Source: Deltaproteobacteria bacterium IMCC39524
Lineage (GTDB): Bacteria > Desulfobacterota > Desulfuromonadia > Desulfuromonadales > BM103
Direction: 5' to 3'
Assembly (NCBI GenBank): GCA_029667085.1
Contig: JARUHJ010000002.1
Span: 452,054 to 516,053, forward strand
Length of the DNA stretch: 64,000 bases
Of this stretch, positions 52,071 to 60,802 are shown piece by piece (the stretch's first letter is position 1; every line of letters begins with the position of its first letter). The translations under genes were made by a program, and so were the position numbers. The notes under the pieces are model-generated. The model made no database searches, was not told where the DNA came from, and saw only the letters and a program-made list of their open reading frames with translations.

Positions 52071-53708
52071 ATGATTCACGGTAGTACCACAGGCCTAAAA
52101 TCAAGCCAGGTCAAAGCGCTCGAGCGGATTTACCAGCGTCGTCTGCCTGCTGGAGAGATGATCACTCCGGAGCTTGCCCGCTATCTCACCGAGCAGTCGC
52201 GCGAATTACGTCGTCAGATCGGCCTGATTATCGATCGCAGCGGCGAAGTCAAATATGTGGTGCTGGGCGATGATCGCGAAATCGTTATTCCCGATCTGAG
52301 TGGTTACGGCATGGGACGCAGTGGTCTGCGCGGCCTGCGTTGTATTCACACCCATCTCAAAGGTGAACCTCTCTCCCAGGACGACCTCAATGATCTGGCC
52401 CTGTTGCGTCTCGACATGATGGTCAGTCTCGCCGTTGGCGATGATGGCTTGCCCGGTGCCGTCAATTACGCACACCTGATCCCGCCTGACCCTGAGGGGC
52501 AGATTCATCTTTTACAGAAAGCTTCTTCGCTCTATTCTTTGGATCTTGATTTCGGCTCTTTCATCCGCGCTCTCGATGCCGAATTGGAGCGCTCACGCTC
52601 GGAATCCCTTGACCTTGGAGACACCCGGGAGAAGGCGATTCTGCTTTCCGTGACCCAGGCGCCGCTTCGCGAGGCGGAAGATGCTCTAGACGAGCTGACC
52701 GAGCTGGCTCGTACCGCTGATGTGGTAGTCCTCGATCGCATCATGCAGCGTTCCCGCAAGATGAATCCGCGCTCCCTGATGGGGGAGGGCAAGCTCAAAG
52801 AGGTTGTCATCAGTGCTTTACATAGGGGCGCGACTCTACTGGTCTTCGATCAAGATCTCACCCCGGTCCAGGCACGCACGATTACCGCCATGACCGACCT
52901 GAAGGTCATAGACCGCAGCCAGTTGATCCTGGATATCTTTGCTCGTCGAGCGCACACTCTGGACGGCAAGGTTCAGGTTGAGCTGGCTCAGCTCAAATAT
53001 ATTCTGCCGCGTTTGTCCGGTAAGGGCACGGAGATGTCACGCCTGATGGGCGGTATCGGTGGTCGTGGGCCGGGTGAAACCAAACTGGAAACGGACCGCC
53101 GTCGAATTCGTGATCGTATCAGCCGCCTCGAGAAGCAGCTCGCTTCCCTGAGTAAGGGGCGGCTACAGAGACGCCAGAAACGCATCAAGAAGGGTGTGCC
53201 GATTGTCTCAATTGTTGGCTACACGAACGCCGGGAAATCGACTCTCCTTAACGCCCTGACTCAGAGTGAGGTCTTTACCGAAGACCTGCTCTTTGCCACT
53301 CTCGACACCTCGACCCGTCGTTTGCGTTTTCCCGAGGACCGGGAAGTGATTATTACTGACACGGTCGGTTTTATTCGGCAACTGCCGAAAAGTTTGATGG
53401 GTGCCTTCAAGGCGACCCTGGAAGAAATGGTCGATGCGCATCTGCTGCTGCATGTTGTTGATATCTCCAATCCTCGTTTTGAAGAACAAATTCGCGCTGT
53501 TGATCGTATCCTGAGTGATCTCGACCTGGAAGAAATACCAAGAATCCTGGTCTTTAACAAAATTGACCTGATCCCCGATGAAGAGGTTGCCCCTCTCTGT
53601 CGACGTTTTGAAGCGATCGCCGTGAGTGCGCAAAGAAGAAAAACTTTTGCTGACCTGCTGCGGGAAATGGAAGAACGCTGTTGGGGCGAAGAATTACGTA
53701 GTATTTGA
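52071..53708 (+). CDS. hflX: Ribosome-associated GTPase HflX
   Basis: The 545-residue GTPase has a long N-terminal extension (about 1-175), the HflX domain (VLDRIMQRSRKMNPRSLMGEGKLKE), GGIGGRGPGETKLETDRR, G1 GYTNAGKST, G3 DTVGFI and G4 NKID. The extension makes it about 120 residues longer than E. coli HflX, a form also seen in other anaerobic lineages. HflX splits stalled 70S ribosomes. Start ATG 52071 has no strong ribosome-binding site. Confidence 0.94.
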   Translation: MIHGSTTGLKSSQVKALERIYQRRLPAGEMITPELARYLTEQSRELRRQIGLIIDRSGEVKYVVLGDDREIVIPDLSGYGMGRSGLRGLRCIHTHLKGEPLSQDDLNDLALLRLDMMVSLAVGDDGLPGAVNYAHLIPPDPEGQIHLLQKASSLYSLDLDFGSFIRALDAELERSRSESLDLGDTREKAILLSVTQAPLREAEDALDELTELARTADVVVLDRIMQRSRKMNPRSLMGEGKLKEVVISALHRGATLLVFDQDLTPVQARTITAMTDLKVIDRSQLILDIFARRAHTLDGKVQVELAQLKYILPRLSGKGTEMSRLMGGIGGRGPGETKLETDRRRIRDRISRLEKQLASLSKGRLQRRQKRIKKGVPIVSIVGYTNAGKSTLLNALTQSEVFTEDLLFATLDTSTRRLRFPEDREVIITDTVGFIRQLPKSLMGAFKATLEEMVDAHLLLHVVDISNPRFEEQIRAVDRILSDLDLEEIPRILVFNKIDLIPDEEVAPLCRRFEAIAVSAQRRKTFADLLREMEERCWGEELRSI

Positions 53709-53734
53709 CACTTAGCGCGTTTTTCGTGTAGCCT
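53705..53734 (+). promoter_or_regulatory. Possible promoter of the MltD-like gene
   Basis: TTGACA (53705), 18 bases, TAGCCT (53729): good -35, weak -10, overlapping the hflX stop. A good ribosome-binding site AGGAGG follows before ATG 53760. Confidence 0.35.
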
Positions 53735-53759
53735 GTGCCCGCTTTAGGAGGTTTAATTA

Positions 53760-55466
53760 ATGCGGTTTTTTAAAGTAACTCTCTATCTCCTGGCAGGGTT
53801 GACCCTGGCAGGTTGTTTCTCAACAAATATCCCCTTGCTGTCTTCTGAACCCCTCGAAGAGAGCTCTCCTCAGCCCCTGCTTGAGGTGGCAGCTCCTGCT
53901 GTGCCTGTGGATGAAGCGACTGATGTCAACCATAACGAGTTACTTGCAGACTCGCTGTTTGAAGAGGTGGTTGAAGAGAACCTTGCCGAACAGGTTGAGC
54001 CTCTTGATGCCGAGACTCTCGCTGATAATCAGCTTTTGCAAGGTGTCGATCAGGATCCGCCTGAGGATCCGGGGCAAACCCTTGCTCTTCAGGAACCGGT
54101 CTACGATTTTCCCGTCGTGGAGAATGAAAAGGTCCGCTATTATGTTGACTACTACACGGGTCGGGCGAGAAAAACCTTCAAAATCTGGTTGGAGCGTTCC
54201 GGTCGTTACTTACCGATGATGCGTGAAATCTTTGCCGAGGCCGGACTGCCAAAAGACCTTGCTTACCTGGCTATGGTTGAGTCGGGCTTCAATGACAAAG
54301 CTTACAGTTGGGCTCATGCCGTGGGCCCCTGGCAATTTATCGAAAGCACCGGTCGTCGCTACGGTCTGAAGAATGACTGGTGGCACGACGAGCGCCGAGA
54401 CCCGGAGAAGGCCACGCGCGCAGCAGCCCACTTCCTGAGCGACCTGTACAAGAGCTTCGATGGCGACTGGTATCTCGCTGTCCCTTCCTATAACGCAGGT
54501 CCCGGCAAATTGCGTCAGGCCGTCAAACGTTACAAGACCAGGGATTTCTGGGAACTCAGTCGTGGAAAATATCTGCAGGCTGAAACCAAAAACTATCTGC
54601 CAAAGCTCCTTGCCGTCATCCTGATCGCGAAGCAGCCTGAGAAATATGGTTTTACTGACCTCGAGTACCAGGAGCCAATCGCTTACGAGACGATGGCACT
54701 GCCCAGTAGTACTGATCTGGAAGTGCTTGCGCGTTTGAGTGATTCAGACTATGCCTCGATTAAAAAACTCAATCCGGAGTTGAAACGTTGGTGTACACCG
54801 CCTGCAGCCAAAGGCTTTGAAGTTCGTCTCCCGGTCGGTTCACAACCCCTCTTCGCTGAGAAGTATGCGCAGCTTCCTAAGCGTGAGCGGGCCAATTATG
54901 TGCGTCACAAGGTTAAATCGGGCGATACTCTGCTGGCCCTTTCACATCGCTATGGGGTGCGTGTTACGGATATCAAACGTCTCAACAGTATCAAGAACTC
55001 GCGTACTATTCAGATTGGTACCAACCTGATTGTGCCGCTCAATCCTGATTCAAACGGTTTGAAGCCGCTCGCCGAACTTAAGGATGATTACAAGCGTTCA
55101 CGACTTTCACGCTACACGGTACGCTCCGGTGATTCCCTCTGGAAAATATCACGCAAGTTTAATGTCACAGAGAAGCAACTGCGCGTCTGGAACAAGCTGG
55201 GTTGGAGTAATACGATTCGACCAGGTCAAAGCCTGATTGTCTCCTCGAAAAAGACGTCTAAAAAACAAATAGCGAAGGTTAAAAAGACCAGTGGGCCAGT
55301 AACCAAGATGGTCTACACGGTACGTTCCGGCGATACGCTCTGGGCGATCGGTCGCGAATTTGCAGTTGACACAGGCCAGATCCGCAGCTGGAATAACCTT
55401 GCGGAAAACCATGTGCTGCAACCGGGTGAAAGTCTGACCCTGCACGTGAGCAGCAACCGTGGCTGA
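53760..55466 (+). CDS. mltD: MltD-type membrane-bound lytic murein transglycosylase with three LysM
   Basis: The 568-residue lipoprotein has a signal peptide with lipobox LAGC (Cys19), acidic disordered region (about 25-110), SLT domain (about 150-280) with catalytic Glu in MVESGFND and GPWQFIESTG, and three LysM repeats (about 378-425, 447-490, 520-565, each with V-x-SGDTL/SLW). It cleaves peptidoglycan glycans while anchored in the outer membrane. Confidence 0.94.
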   Translation: MRFFKVTLYLLAGLTLAGCFSTNIPLLSSEPLEESSPQPLLEVAAPAVPVDEATDVNHNELLADSLFEEVVEENLAEQVEPLDAETLADNQLLQGVDQDPPEDPGQTLALQEPVYDFPVVENEKVRYYVDYYTGRARKTFKIWLERSGRYLPMMREIFAEAGLPKDLAYLAMVESGFNDKAYSWAHAVGPWQFIESTGRRYGLKNDWWHDERRDPEKATRAAAHFLSDLYKSFDGDWYLAVPSYNAGPGKLRQAVKRYKTRDFWELSRGKYLQAETKNYLPKLLAVILIAKQPEKYGFTDLEYQEPIAYETMALPSSTDLEVLARLSDSDYASIKKLNPELKRWCTPPAAKGFEVRLPVGSQPLFAEKYAQLPKRERANYVRHKVKSGDTLLALSHRYGVRVTDIKRLNSIKNSRTIQIGTNLIVPLNPDSNGLKPLAELKDDYKRSRLSRYTVRSGDSLWKISRKFNVTEKQLRVWNKLGWSNTIRPGQSLIVSSKKTSKKQIAKVKKTSGPVTKMVYTVRSGDTLWAIGREFAVDTGQIRSWNNLAENHVLQPGESLTLHVSSNRG

Positions 55467-56223
55467 GCTTGAACAAGCCGCTTTTCTGTATGATCTCCCC
55501 GAAGAACCACCGGCAGGGTTTTCCCGTCTCTATTATGGCGCCGAGTTCTGCTTCTGGCGTCTGCCCTCTATTGAAAAAACGCTGGCTTCCAGAGCCTGGG
55601 CACGCCGTTTTGATTGGGCCTATACCCTGGTGACGCCGGTTCTCGGCGAGGCCGAACGGCGGCAGCTTGACAATTATTTTAAAACAGTCCTGCCCGAACT
55701 GACTTGCGGTGATGAGGTCCTGATCTCTGACTGGGGAGCTCTGGAACTGTTACGTTCTGTGCGTGATGACCTGACGGTGATCCTGGGTCGAGCGCTCTCA
55801 GGTCAGAAGCGTGGGCCACGTATCCTCGAGATGACCCTGGGGGCCGAGCAGTCTGAATATTTCCGCCGTGGATCCTGGCACAATCGCGACGCCGTGGAAC
55901 TGCTTGTCGAGAAAGGGGTCACGCGCATTGAACAGGACAACCTCCTGCAGGGGCTTGCTCCTCTTCCGGTCCCTCTACAAGGCTCTTTACATCTTCCTTA
56001 TGCCATGGTCACTTCGAGCCGTAACTGTCCGTTTCGCACCTCCCCCGAATTTGGCCCTTGTGCTGCTCCTTGTGGAGAGACCTTTACCCTGAAAACAGAG
56101 GAGACAGAGCCTCTTCTTTACCAGGACGGCAATACGCAATTTCTGCACAATGAGACCTTGCCGAATAACCTCTCAAATCTCGGTATCAACCGCATCGTCA
56201 CACACCCAGAACTGGTAAATTGA
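55459..56223 (+). CDS. Protein with Cys-rich C-terminus resembling U32 peptidase-like proteins
   Basis: The 254-residue cytoplasmic protein starts with GTG overlapping mltD by eight bases, so it is co-translated. The segment SDWGALELLRSVRDDLTVILGRALSGQKRGPR followed by SRNCPFRTSPEFGPCAAPCGE resembles the beta-strand/Cys-cluster arrangement of U32-family (YegQ/UbiU-type) proteins, in which four Cys hold an iron-sulfur cluster. It is shorter than usual U32 members and may be a divergent member. Function unknown. Confidence 0.55.
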   Translation: MAELEQAAFLYDLPEEPPAGFSRLYYGAEFCFWRLPSIEKTLASRAWARRFDWAYTLVTPVLGEAERRQLDNYFKTVLPELTCGDEVLISDWGALELLRSVRDDLTVILGRALSGQKRGPRILEMTLGAEQSEYFRRGSWHNRDAVELLVEKGVTRIEQDNLLQGLAPLPVPLQGSLHLPYAMVTSSRNCPFRTSPEFGPCAAPCGETFTLKTEETEPLLYQDGNTQFLHNETLPNNLSNLGINRIVTHPELVN

Positions 56224-56295
56224 AAGCTTCAGGTTTCTCAATGGCAAGTGGTGTGTGGCACGTGGCGCGTGCCTCTTCTAAGGATTTAGTTTGCT

Positions 56296-56324
56296 TTGAC
56301 AACCTCGATGCAGGCTGATAGTAT
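56296..56324 (+). promoter_or_regulatory. Sigma70-type promoter of the TPR membrane protein gene
   Basis: TTGACA (56296-56301), 17-base spacer, TAGTAT (56319-56324); the ATG is at 56360, giving a leader of about 30 bases. Confidence 0.65.
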
Positions 56325-56359
56325 ACGTCGCTCTAAACCACTCGAAAGGACTTTTTTTC

Positions 56360-57088
56360 ATGCTGTCTGTACTCATTGCATTAGTTGCAGGCTCCGCGCT
56401 CGGCGCCGCCCTGTATTTCACCACCAGCTTGCACCCCGCTATTTCCGCGATTACCGCTTTGGTCGGCTTTACTCTTATCTACGTGCTTATCCTCAAACAG
56501 GTGATGAAGGCTGTTGGCGATGCCATGGAGGTGGTGCAGAAAGACATCATGGCCAATCGTCCCGAAGCCGCGGTTCATAAGCTGGAGGGCGTAAAGAAGA
56601 AGTACCAATGGTGGCAGTTCTTCATCGACAAGCAGATGAATGCCCAGATCGGCATGGTTTATTACCTGCGTCGCGATTTCAGCAAAGCCTACGATTATCT
56701 TGAGAAGGGCTTTGTGCGTCACTGGGTTGCTATGGCGATGCTGGCGATTATCCAGATGAAGCGCAACCAGCCTAAAAAGATGATTGCGACTTTTGACAAG
56801 ACCGTCGCTGGAACCCGCAAGGAGCCGTTGCTCTGGAGCCTCTACGCCTTCTGCCTCGACAAGATCGGTGATCGCAACAAGGCTGTCAGCGTCATGGAAA
56901 AAGGCCTGAAAAAGGTTGGCAGTGATGAGCTGATGAGCTCCAACCTGGAAGCTCTTAAAACCGGCGGTAAGATGAAGATGCAGGGTTACGGTGACCTCTG
57001 GTTGCAGTTCCAGCTGGAGAAGCAGGGCGCCATGATTCGTAAGCAGACCAAGGCCATGCAGGGTCGACGCAAGATAGTCAGAAGATAA
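56360..57088 (+). CDS. Membrane-anchored TPR-like protein of unknown function
   Basis: The 242-residue protein has two N-terminal membrane helices (about 1-22 and 28-48), then helical pairs resembling tetratricopeptide repeats (FSKAYDYLEKGFVRHWVAMAMLAI, LLWSLYAFCLDKIGDRNKAVSVMEKGL). The basic C-terminus faces the cytoplasm. It is followed by the Smr gene 38 bases downstream, so probably co-transcribed. Confidence 0.75.
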   Translation: MLSVLIALVAGSALGAALYFTTSLHPAISAITALVGFTLIYVLILKQVMKAVGDAMEVVQKDIMANRPEAAVHKLEGVKKKYQWWQFFIDKQMNAQIGMVYYLRRDFSKAYDYLEKGFVRHWVAMAMLAIIQMKRNQPKKMIATFDKTVAGTRKEPLLWSLYAFCLDKIGDRNKAVSVMEKGLKKVGSDELMSSNLEALKTGGKMKMQGYGDLWLQFQLEKQGAMIRKQTKAMQGRRKIVRR

Positions 57089-57125
57089 CGGCGTCGCCGT
57101 GTGACTCTTAATCAAGGTTATAACC

Positions 57126-57836
57126 ATGGCCAAGAAAAAGTCGACGAAACAGAAGAACTCGACACCGAAAGAATTTTCCAGCAGCCCCTTCAAGAATTTG
57201 AAGGGGCTGTCTGCGTTGAAGGAGCCACCTGCTTTGCCAAAAAGTGTGGACGATCAGAAAAGCAGCGTGACCGGGAATACCGCTCCGCCTTCAAATGATG
57301 GAGTTTCTTTTGCTGATGAGATGGGTTTTCTCGGGGTGAGGCCGCTGCCAGGGAAGACGATTGAAGAGCATGCGCCGAAGCAGGGTAGAGCTGTACAACC
57401 TCCTGTTTTGCCCGAGAAATCCAAGGAGGAGCGCGACCAGGAGGCCTTTCTTGAGGCCTTGGGGTCCATGGAAAAGACTTTTGTCGATGAGTGGTCAGAG
57501 GAGGAGCCTGTCAATAAGGCTGTCCCTCGTCGTATGAAGCAGGTTGAACGTGGGCAGCTCAAGCCTGAAGCCGAGCTTGACCTGCATGGGTTGACCGTTG
57601 AAGAGGCTTGTACAAAGGTTCAATTTTTCCTTCAGGATGCCCTCTATCAGGGATGCCGGACCGTTCTTGTCATCACTGGCAAAGGGTCGCATTCAAGCGA
57701 TGGCCCGGTGCTGCGCACTGCTATGGAAAGGTTGCTGGAGTCTCAGAGAGAACTTGTTCTGGAATGGGGGCTGGCGCCGCAACGTTACGGTGGTCGTGGG
57801 GCCTTGATCGTTTTTTTACGTCAATCCGGAGCTTAG
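57126..57836 (+). CDS. Smr-domain protein
   Basis: The 236-residue protein has a disordered basic and acidic N-terminal two-thirds and a C-terminal Smr domain (about 150-235) with ELDLHGLTVEEA and VITGKGSHSSDGPVLR, the LDLHG and TGKG motifs of MutS2/YdaL-type Smr nucleases. Members act on branched DNA or collided ribosomes/mRNA. It is the last gene before the riboswitch-controlled operon. Confidence 0.88.
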   Translation: MAKKKSTKQKNSTPKEFSSSPFKNLKGLSALKEPPALPKSVDDQKSSVTGNTAPPSNDGVSFADEMGFLGVRPLPGKTIEEHAPKQGRAVQPPVLPEKSKEERDQEAFLEALGSMEKTFVDEWSEEEPVNKAVPRRMKQVERGQLKPEAELDLHGLTVEEACTKVQFFLQDALYQGCRTVLVITGKGSHSSDGPVLRTAMERLLESQRELVLEWGLAPQRYGGRGALIVFLRQSGA

Positions 57837-57945
57837 TCCTTTCCTTGAAAGAACACCGTCAATCCCAAGATTGAATGCCCGCTGAGAAATTGTGAGATAT
57901 TTTTGAGGTGTATGTGTTAGAGTAGCCGCATAATCATAAATGTTA

Positions 57946-57982
57946 AAAGGAGAGTCGTCCTAAAGTGTCGTGACTCTCCTTT
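57946..57982 (+). other. Hairpin immediately upstream of the riboswitch aptamer
   Basis: An 11-bp perfect stem AAAGGAGAGTC / GACTCTCCTTT with a 15-base loop ends just before the aptamer. It lacks a T-run, so it is not an ordinary terminator for the Smr gene; it may be a 5' leader stabiliser or part of the leader fold. Confidence 0.5.
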
Positions 57983-57984
57983 AT

Positions 57985-58088
57985 GACCAAGCCGACAAGA
58001 GCAAACCATCTGCAAGGGTGGGACGCAAAGCCTCCGGTCCTGGGACAGTTACTGTTACAGGAAAGCGGGGTTGCCGAAGCAGGATCAA
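57985..58088 (+). promoter_or_regulatory. GEMM-I cyclic-dinucleotide riboswitch 1 (predicted cyclic AMP-GMP type)
   Basis: The aptamer has the GEMM-I core GCAAACC (58001), a P2 hairpin CCATCT-GCAA-GGGTGG with GNRA tetraloop, GGACGCAAAGCC (58021), CCGG...CCTG/CAGG P3 and the closing GCGGGGTTGCC. Pairing G58001-C58002 with the GC of GACGC places A at 58000 on the ligand-specificity position (20 in Vc2 numbering), the base linked to cyclic AMP-GMP preference in Geobacter GEMM-Ib. The ORF covering this region is therefore leader, not protein. Terminator follows at 58095. Confidence 0.9.
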
Positions 58089-58094
58089 GCGTCC

Positions 58095-58122
58095 CCACAC
58101 CTCCGAATGGTGTGGTTTTTTT
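58095..58122 (+). terminator. Riboswitch-linked intrinsic terminator
   Basis: CCACACC, loop TCCGAAT, GGTGTGG, then seven T, six bases after the aptamer and 55 bases before the first gene. This is the expected transcription-attenuation platform; whether ligand promotes or prevents termination cannot be read directly. Confidence 0.9.
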
Positions 58123-58177
58123 GTTGGCGCTAATCCACAATAATTCAAAACGTTTTTACGCTTTGAGGGAGGCCAAA

Positions 58178-59050
58178 ATGTCTCGATTTAAAACCCTGCC
58201 AATCATGCTTCTGCTTATCTTTTTATCCAGTTCTACATTATCTGCTGCCACTTATACGGAATGCTACCAAAGCGCCTGTGCCTTTATAACGGTTCCTGAC
58301 AATGTCGTGGCAAATGAAGATTTTGAGGTGACGGTTGAAGGTTACCTGGAGGGAGGAAGTTCCTTTGGTACGACCTCATACATGTTCCTCGAAAATTCCG
58401 AATGGAGTTATGACCACAACAACATGGTAAGAACTTCGGCTGCGCCGCTTGATGTTAAAGGTGTTAATTGGGGTTCTTCTTTTTTGAAAACATATACTTT
58501 GAATAGGGCCGCTGGAGATTATTCCTTCACCTTTGTTTTCGGTTACCGTAATTTCGCAAAAGATTGGTACGATGTCGCTGTTGAGGCAACCATTACGACC
58601 ACAAGTTCAGCGACGCCAGTCGCTTTTGACATCAAACCTCAATCCTGTCCAAACCCACTGAATATAAAGAAAAAAGGCATCTTGTCAGCGGCTATTGTTG
58701 GCTCGGAAGAACTCGACGTGACACAGATTGATCCCGGAACGATTAAAGTTGCCGGATTATCTCCGATTCATTTTGCCTATGAAGATGTGACCGAGCCTTA
58801 TTATCCGTTAAGCGGCAAAGCCTCTGATATGGATTGCACCGACGCTGGCCCTGATGGTTTTCTTGACCTGAATTTAAAGTTCAGAGCCCAGGATTTTTAT
58901 GCAGCTCTAGAGGAAGTAACAGGTGAGCCTTTGCGGAGAGGAGATGGTGTTGTGGTGGTCATGTCTGCTGGTTTGATCGCCGTTGGTGGCGACTCTTCGG
59001 CCGGGTTGCTGGTCGGAGAAGATGTGGTTCGCATCATCACCAAGAAATAA
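58178..59050 (+). CDS. Secreted protein with FDIKPxSCPNPLN-type beta domain, riboswitch-controlled
   Basis: A 290-residue secreted protein with signal peptide MSRFKTLPIMLLLIFLSSSTLSAA, an N-terminal beta domain (about 40-135) and a C-terminal domain beginning AFDIKPQSCPNPLNIKKKG (about 145-285), a recurrent beta domain of bacterial exported proteins. ATG 58178 is preceded by GGGAGG five bases upstream; the frame is open further upstream but that part is riboswitch. No catalytic residues recognised. Control by the riboswitch suggests surface or matrix-related function. Confidence 0.82.
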   Translation: MSRFKTLPIMLLLIFLSSSTLSAATYTECYQSACAFITVPDNVVANEDFEVTVEGYLEGGSSFGTTSYMFLENSEWSYDHNNMVRTSAAPLDVKGVNWGSSFLKTYTLNRAAGDYSFTFVFGYRNFAKDWYDVAVEATITTTSSATPVAFDIKPQSCPNPLNIKKKGILSAAIVGSEELDVTQIDPGTIKVAGLSPIHFAYEDVTEPYYPLSGKASDMDCTDAGPDGFLDLNLKFRAQDFYAALEEVTGEPLRRGDGVVVVMSAGLIAVGGDSSAGLLVGEDVVRIITKK

Positions 59051-59069
59051 TCGTATGAGGCAACAAGCT

Positions 59070-60626
59070 ATGATCTTTCTGCGTAGAGGAACTCTTCTCC
59101 TGTTAATGGCCCTTTGCTGGTGTTCCTCCCCGGCCTTGAGTGCTGAAATTGACCTCGTCAGTCGTTCGGGATTCGGTACGATAGGGAATGGACCAAGCTC
59201 AGAACCTGACATTAATGCTGATGGCCGGTTCATTGCTTATGTCTCAGATGCAGACAACCTGGTCGATCATGATCCTGGTTCCTGGTACTGGAACACCGAT
59301 CCGGATATCTTTGTCCTCGATCGAGACAGCGGTCTCGTGGAAAATGTCAGCCGCGATCTGAATCCGAACAACTACTGGTTTTATCAAACAGTTTGCAAGA
59401 GCCCGTCACTCAATGCCCGGGGAGACCTTGCGGCTTTTTCGTGTGCCAGCGGATATCACATTTCCTACCGCCAACTTTTTCGTATCTTTCTTTATGATCG
59501 ATTGTCTGGTTCTCTCGGCTTGATAACTCAGGGGCTTTCCGGTCGCCTGGTTAATGGAGCCAGTGATGAGGTCGTGATAAGTTCCGACGGATCGACTTTA
59601 GCCTTTACCTCTCGCGCGTCCAACCTGATCAGTACTGATTCCGACCAGAGTTCAGATATTTATCTTTACGATATTCAAAATGCGACCCTGGAGTTGGCCA
59701 GCATCAACGTCAATGGCGAAAAAGGCAATGGGCCAAGTAAAGAGGCCTCATTGAGCGGTAATGGTCAGCTTATAGCCTACGTCTCGGAGTCTGATAACCT
59801 AGTGGATGGTGATGGCAACAACGCTGCAGACATCTTTTATTATGATCGCCAGGACGGCTCAGTCCAACGCATTTCCTCTCCAGGAAATACTGATTGCGCC
59901 GAACCTTCTCTGAGTGGAGATGGCAGTTTGCTGGCTTTCTCCGCCTCCGACGGCACAGGTGGCCAGAACCTCTATCTCGTCGCCCGTGACGGCGAGCCCC
60001 GGTTTATAGCAAAAGGGAGCTCGCCCGCCTTGAGTCTTGATGGTCGTTTTCTTGCCTACGTCGCAAGGACTCCGGGCCTTCCTTCGGATGTCAAAGGAAT
60101 CCTCCGACTTGATCTCGAGAGCGGCGTCCATGACCTGGTCAGCACAACTTTGCCCGGGACCTTGAATGAGGGTGATTCCGTTGCTCCTGCTATGACTGAA
60201 CATGGTTCCATGCTGGTCTTCTCTTCAAAGGACCCCCACCTGGTGGTCGGGGATAATAACGCCAGTCAGGATGTTTTTATTGCCGAAGCCGCCGTTGACA
60301 CAACGCCACCTGAAATCCACCTGGTGCTGAGTACGCAAATTCTTTGGCCACCCAACAAGAAGTCTGTTGAGGTTTTGGTCGGTGGCTCTGCCACGGACGA
60401 TAGCGGGTCCGTCGAAGTCGAAATCACCCTGAATGACGAATACGGTAGCACCATCGGTCAGGTTGTTCCAGGTTTTGGCAGCTCTCTGTGGCTCGAAGCC
60501 TGGCGCGATGGTAATGACACCGACGGTCGGACATACACAGTTACAGCCGTTGCCGTCGATGCCGCCGGTAACCGTAGCGAACAATCCGCCACTGTTCTCG
60601 TTCCCCATGACATGCGGAACAAATAA
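59070..60626 (+). CDS. Secreted TolB-like beta-propeller protein with Ig-like domain
   Basis: A protein of about 518 residues with signal peptide MIFLRRGTLLLLMALCWCSSPALSA, repeats of the S-x-DG-x-x-(I/L)AYVS(E/D)xDNLV form (TolB/WD40-like propeller, about 25-410) and a C-terminal Ig-like domain introduced by DTTPPEI (about 415-515) that includes the AVDAAGN motif. ATG 59070 has GAGG eight bases upstream; ATG 59055 is possible. It is 19 bases after the previous gene and shares its riboswitch. Likely an extracellular or surface protein. Confidence 0.8.
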   Translation: MIFLRRGTLLLLMALCWCSSPALSAEIDLVSRSGFGTIGNGPSSEPDINADGRFIAYVSDADNLVDHDPGSWYWNTDPDIFVLDRDSGLVENVSRDLNPNNYWFYQTVCKSPSLNARGDLAAFSCASGYHISYRQLFRIFLYDRLSGSLGLITQGLSGRLVNGASDEVVISSDGSTLAFTSRASNLISTDSDQSSDIYLYDIQNATLELASINVNGEKGNGPSKEASLSGNGQLIAYVSESDNLVDGDGNNAADIFYYDRQDGSVQRISSPGNTDCAEPSLSGDGSLLAFSASDGTGGQNLYLVARDGEPRFIAKGSSPALSLDGRFLAYVARTPGLPSDVKGILRLDLESGVHDLVSTTLPGTLNEGDSVAPAMTEHGSMLVFSSKDPHLVVGDNNASQDVFIAEAAVDTTPPEIHLVLSTQILWPPNKKSVEVLVGGSATDDSGSVEVEITLNDEYGSTIGQVVPGFGSSLWLEAWRDGNDTDGRTYTVTAVAVDAAGNRSEQSATVLVPHDMRNK

Positions 60627-60683
60627 GCCCGTGCTGGCTTTCTGACGTGCCCCTTTATCCGAAAGCTCTTGCCAATAAGAATG

Positions 60684-60721
60684 GCCATCGGAGATCGAAT
60701 CCTGATGGGCTTGGTTTTTTT
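60684..60721 (+). terminator. Possible terminator after the riboswitch operon
   Basis: GCCATC...GATGGGC pairing followed by TTGG and seven T; the stem has a bulge, so confidence is low. It lies about 60 bases past the stop. Confidence 0.4.
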
Positions 60722-60802
60722 GGCACGTTTCATCAGGCAAACAATCTGCACCTCTTGACCATAAAATCCATCTCACCCCAGACAGATCCTCTACTCCGAG
60801 TC

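Noticed and set aside
57983..58177. N-terminal extension of the secreted protein reading frame
   Set aside because: The frame is open but the DNA forms the GEMM-I aptamer and terminator; a signal peptide and good ribosome-binding site begin at 58178.
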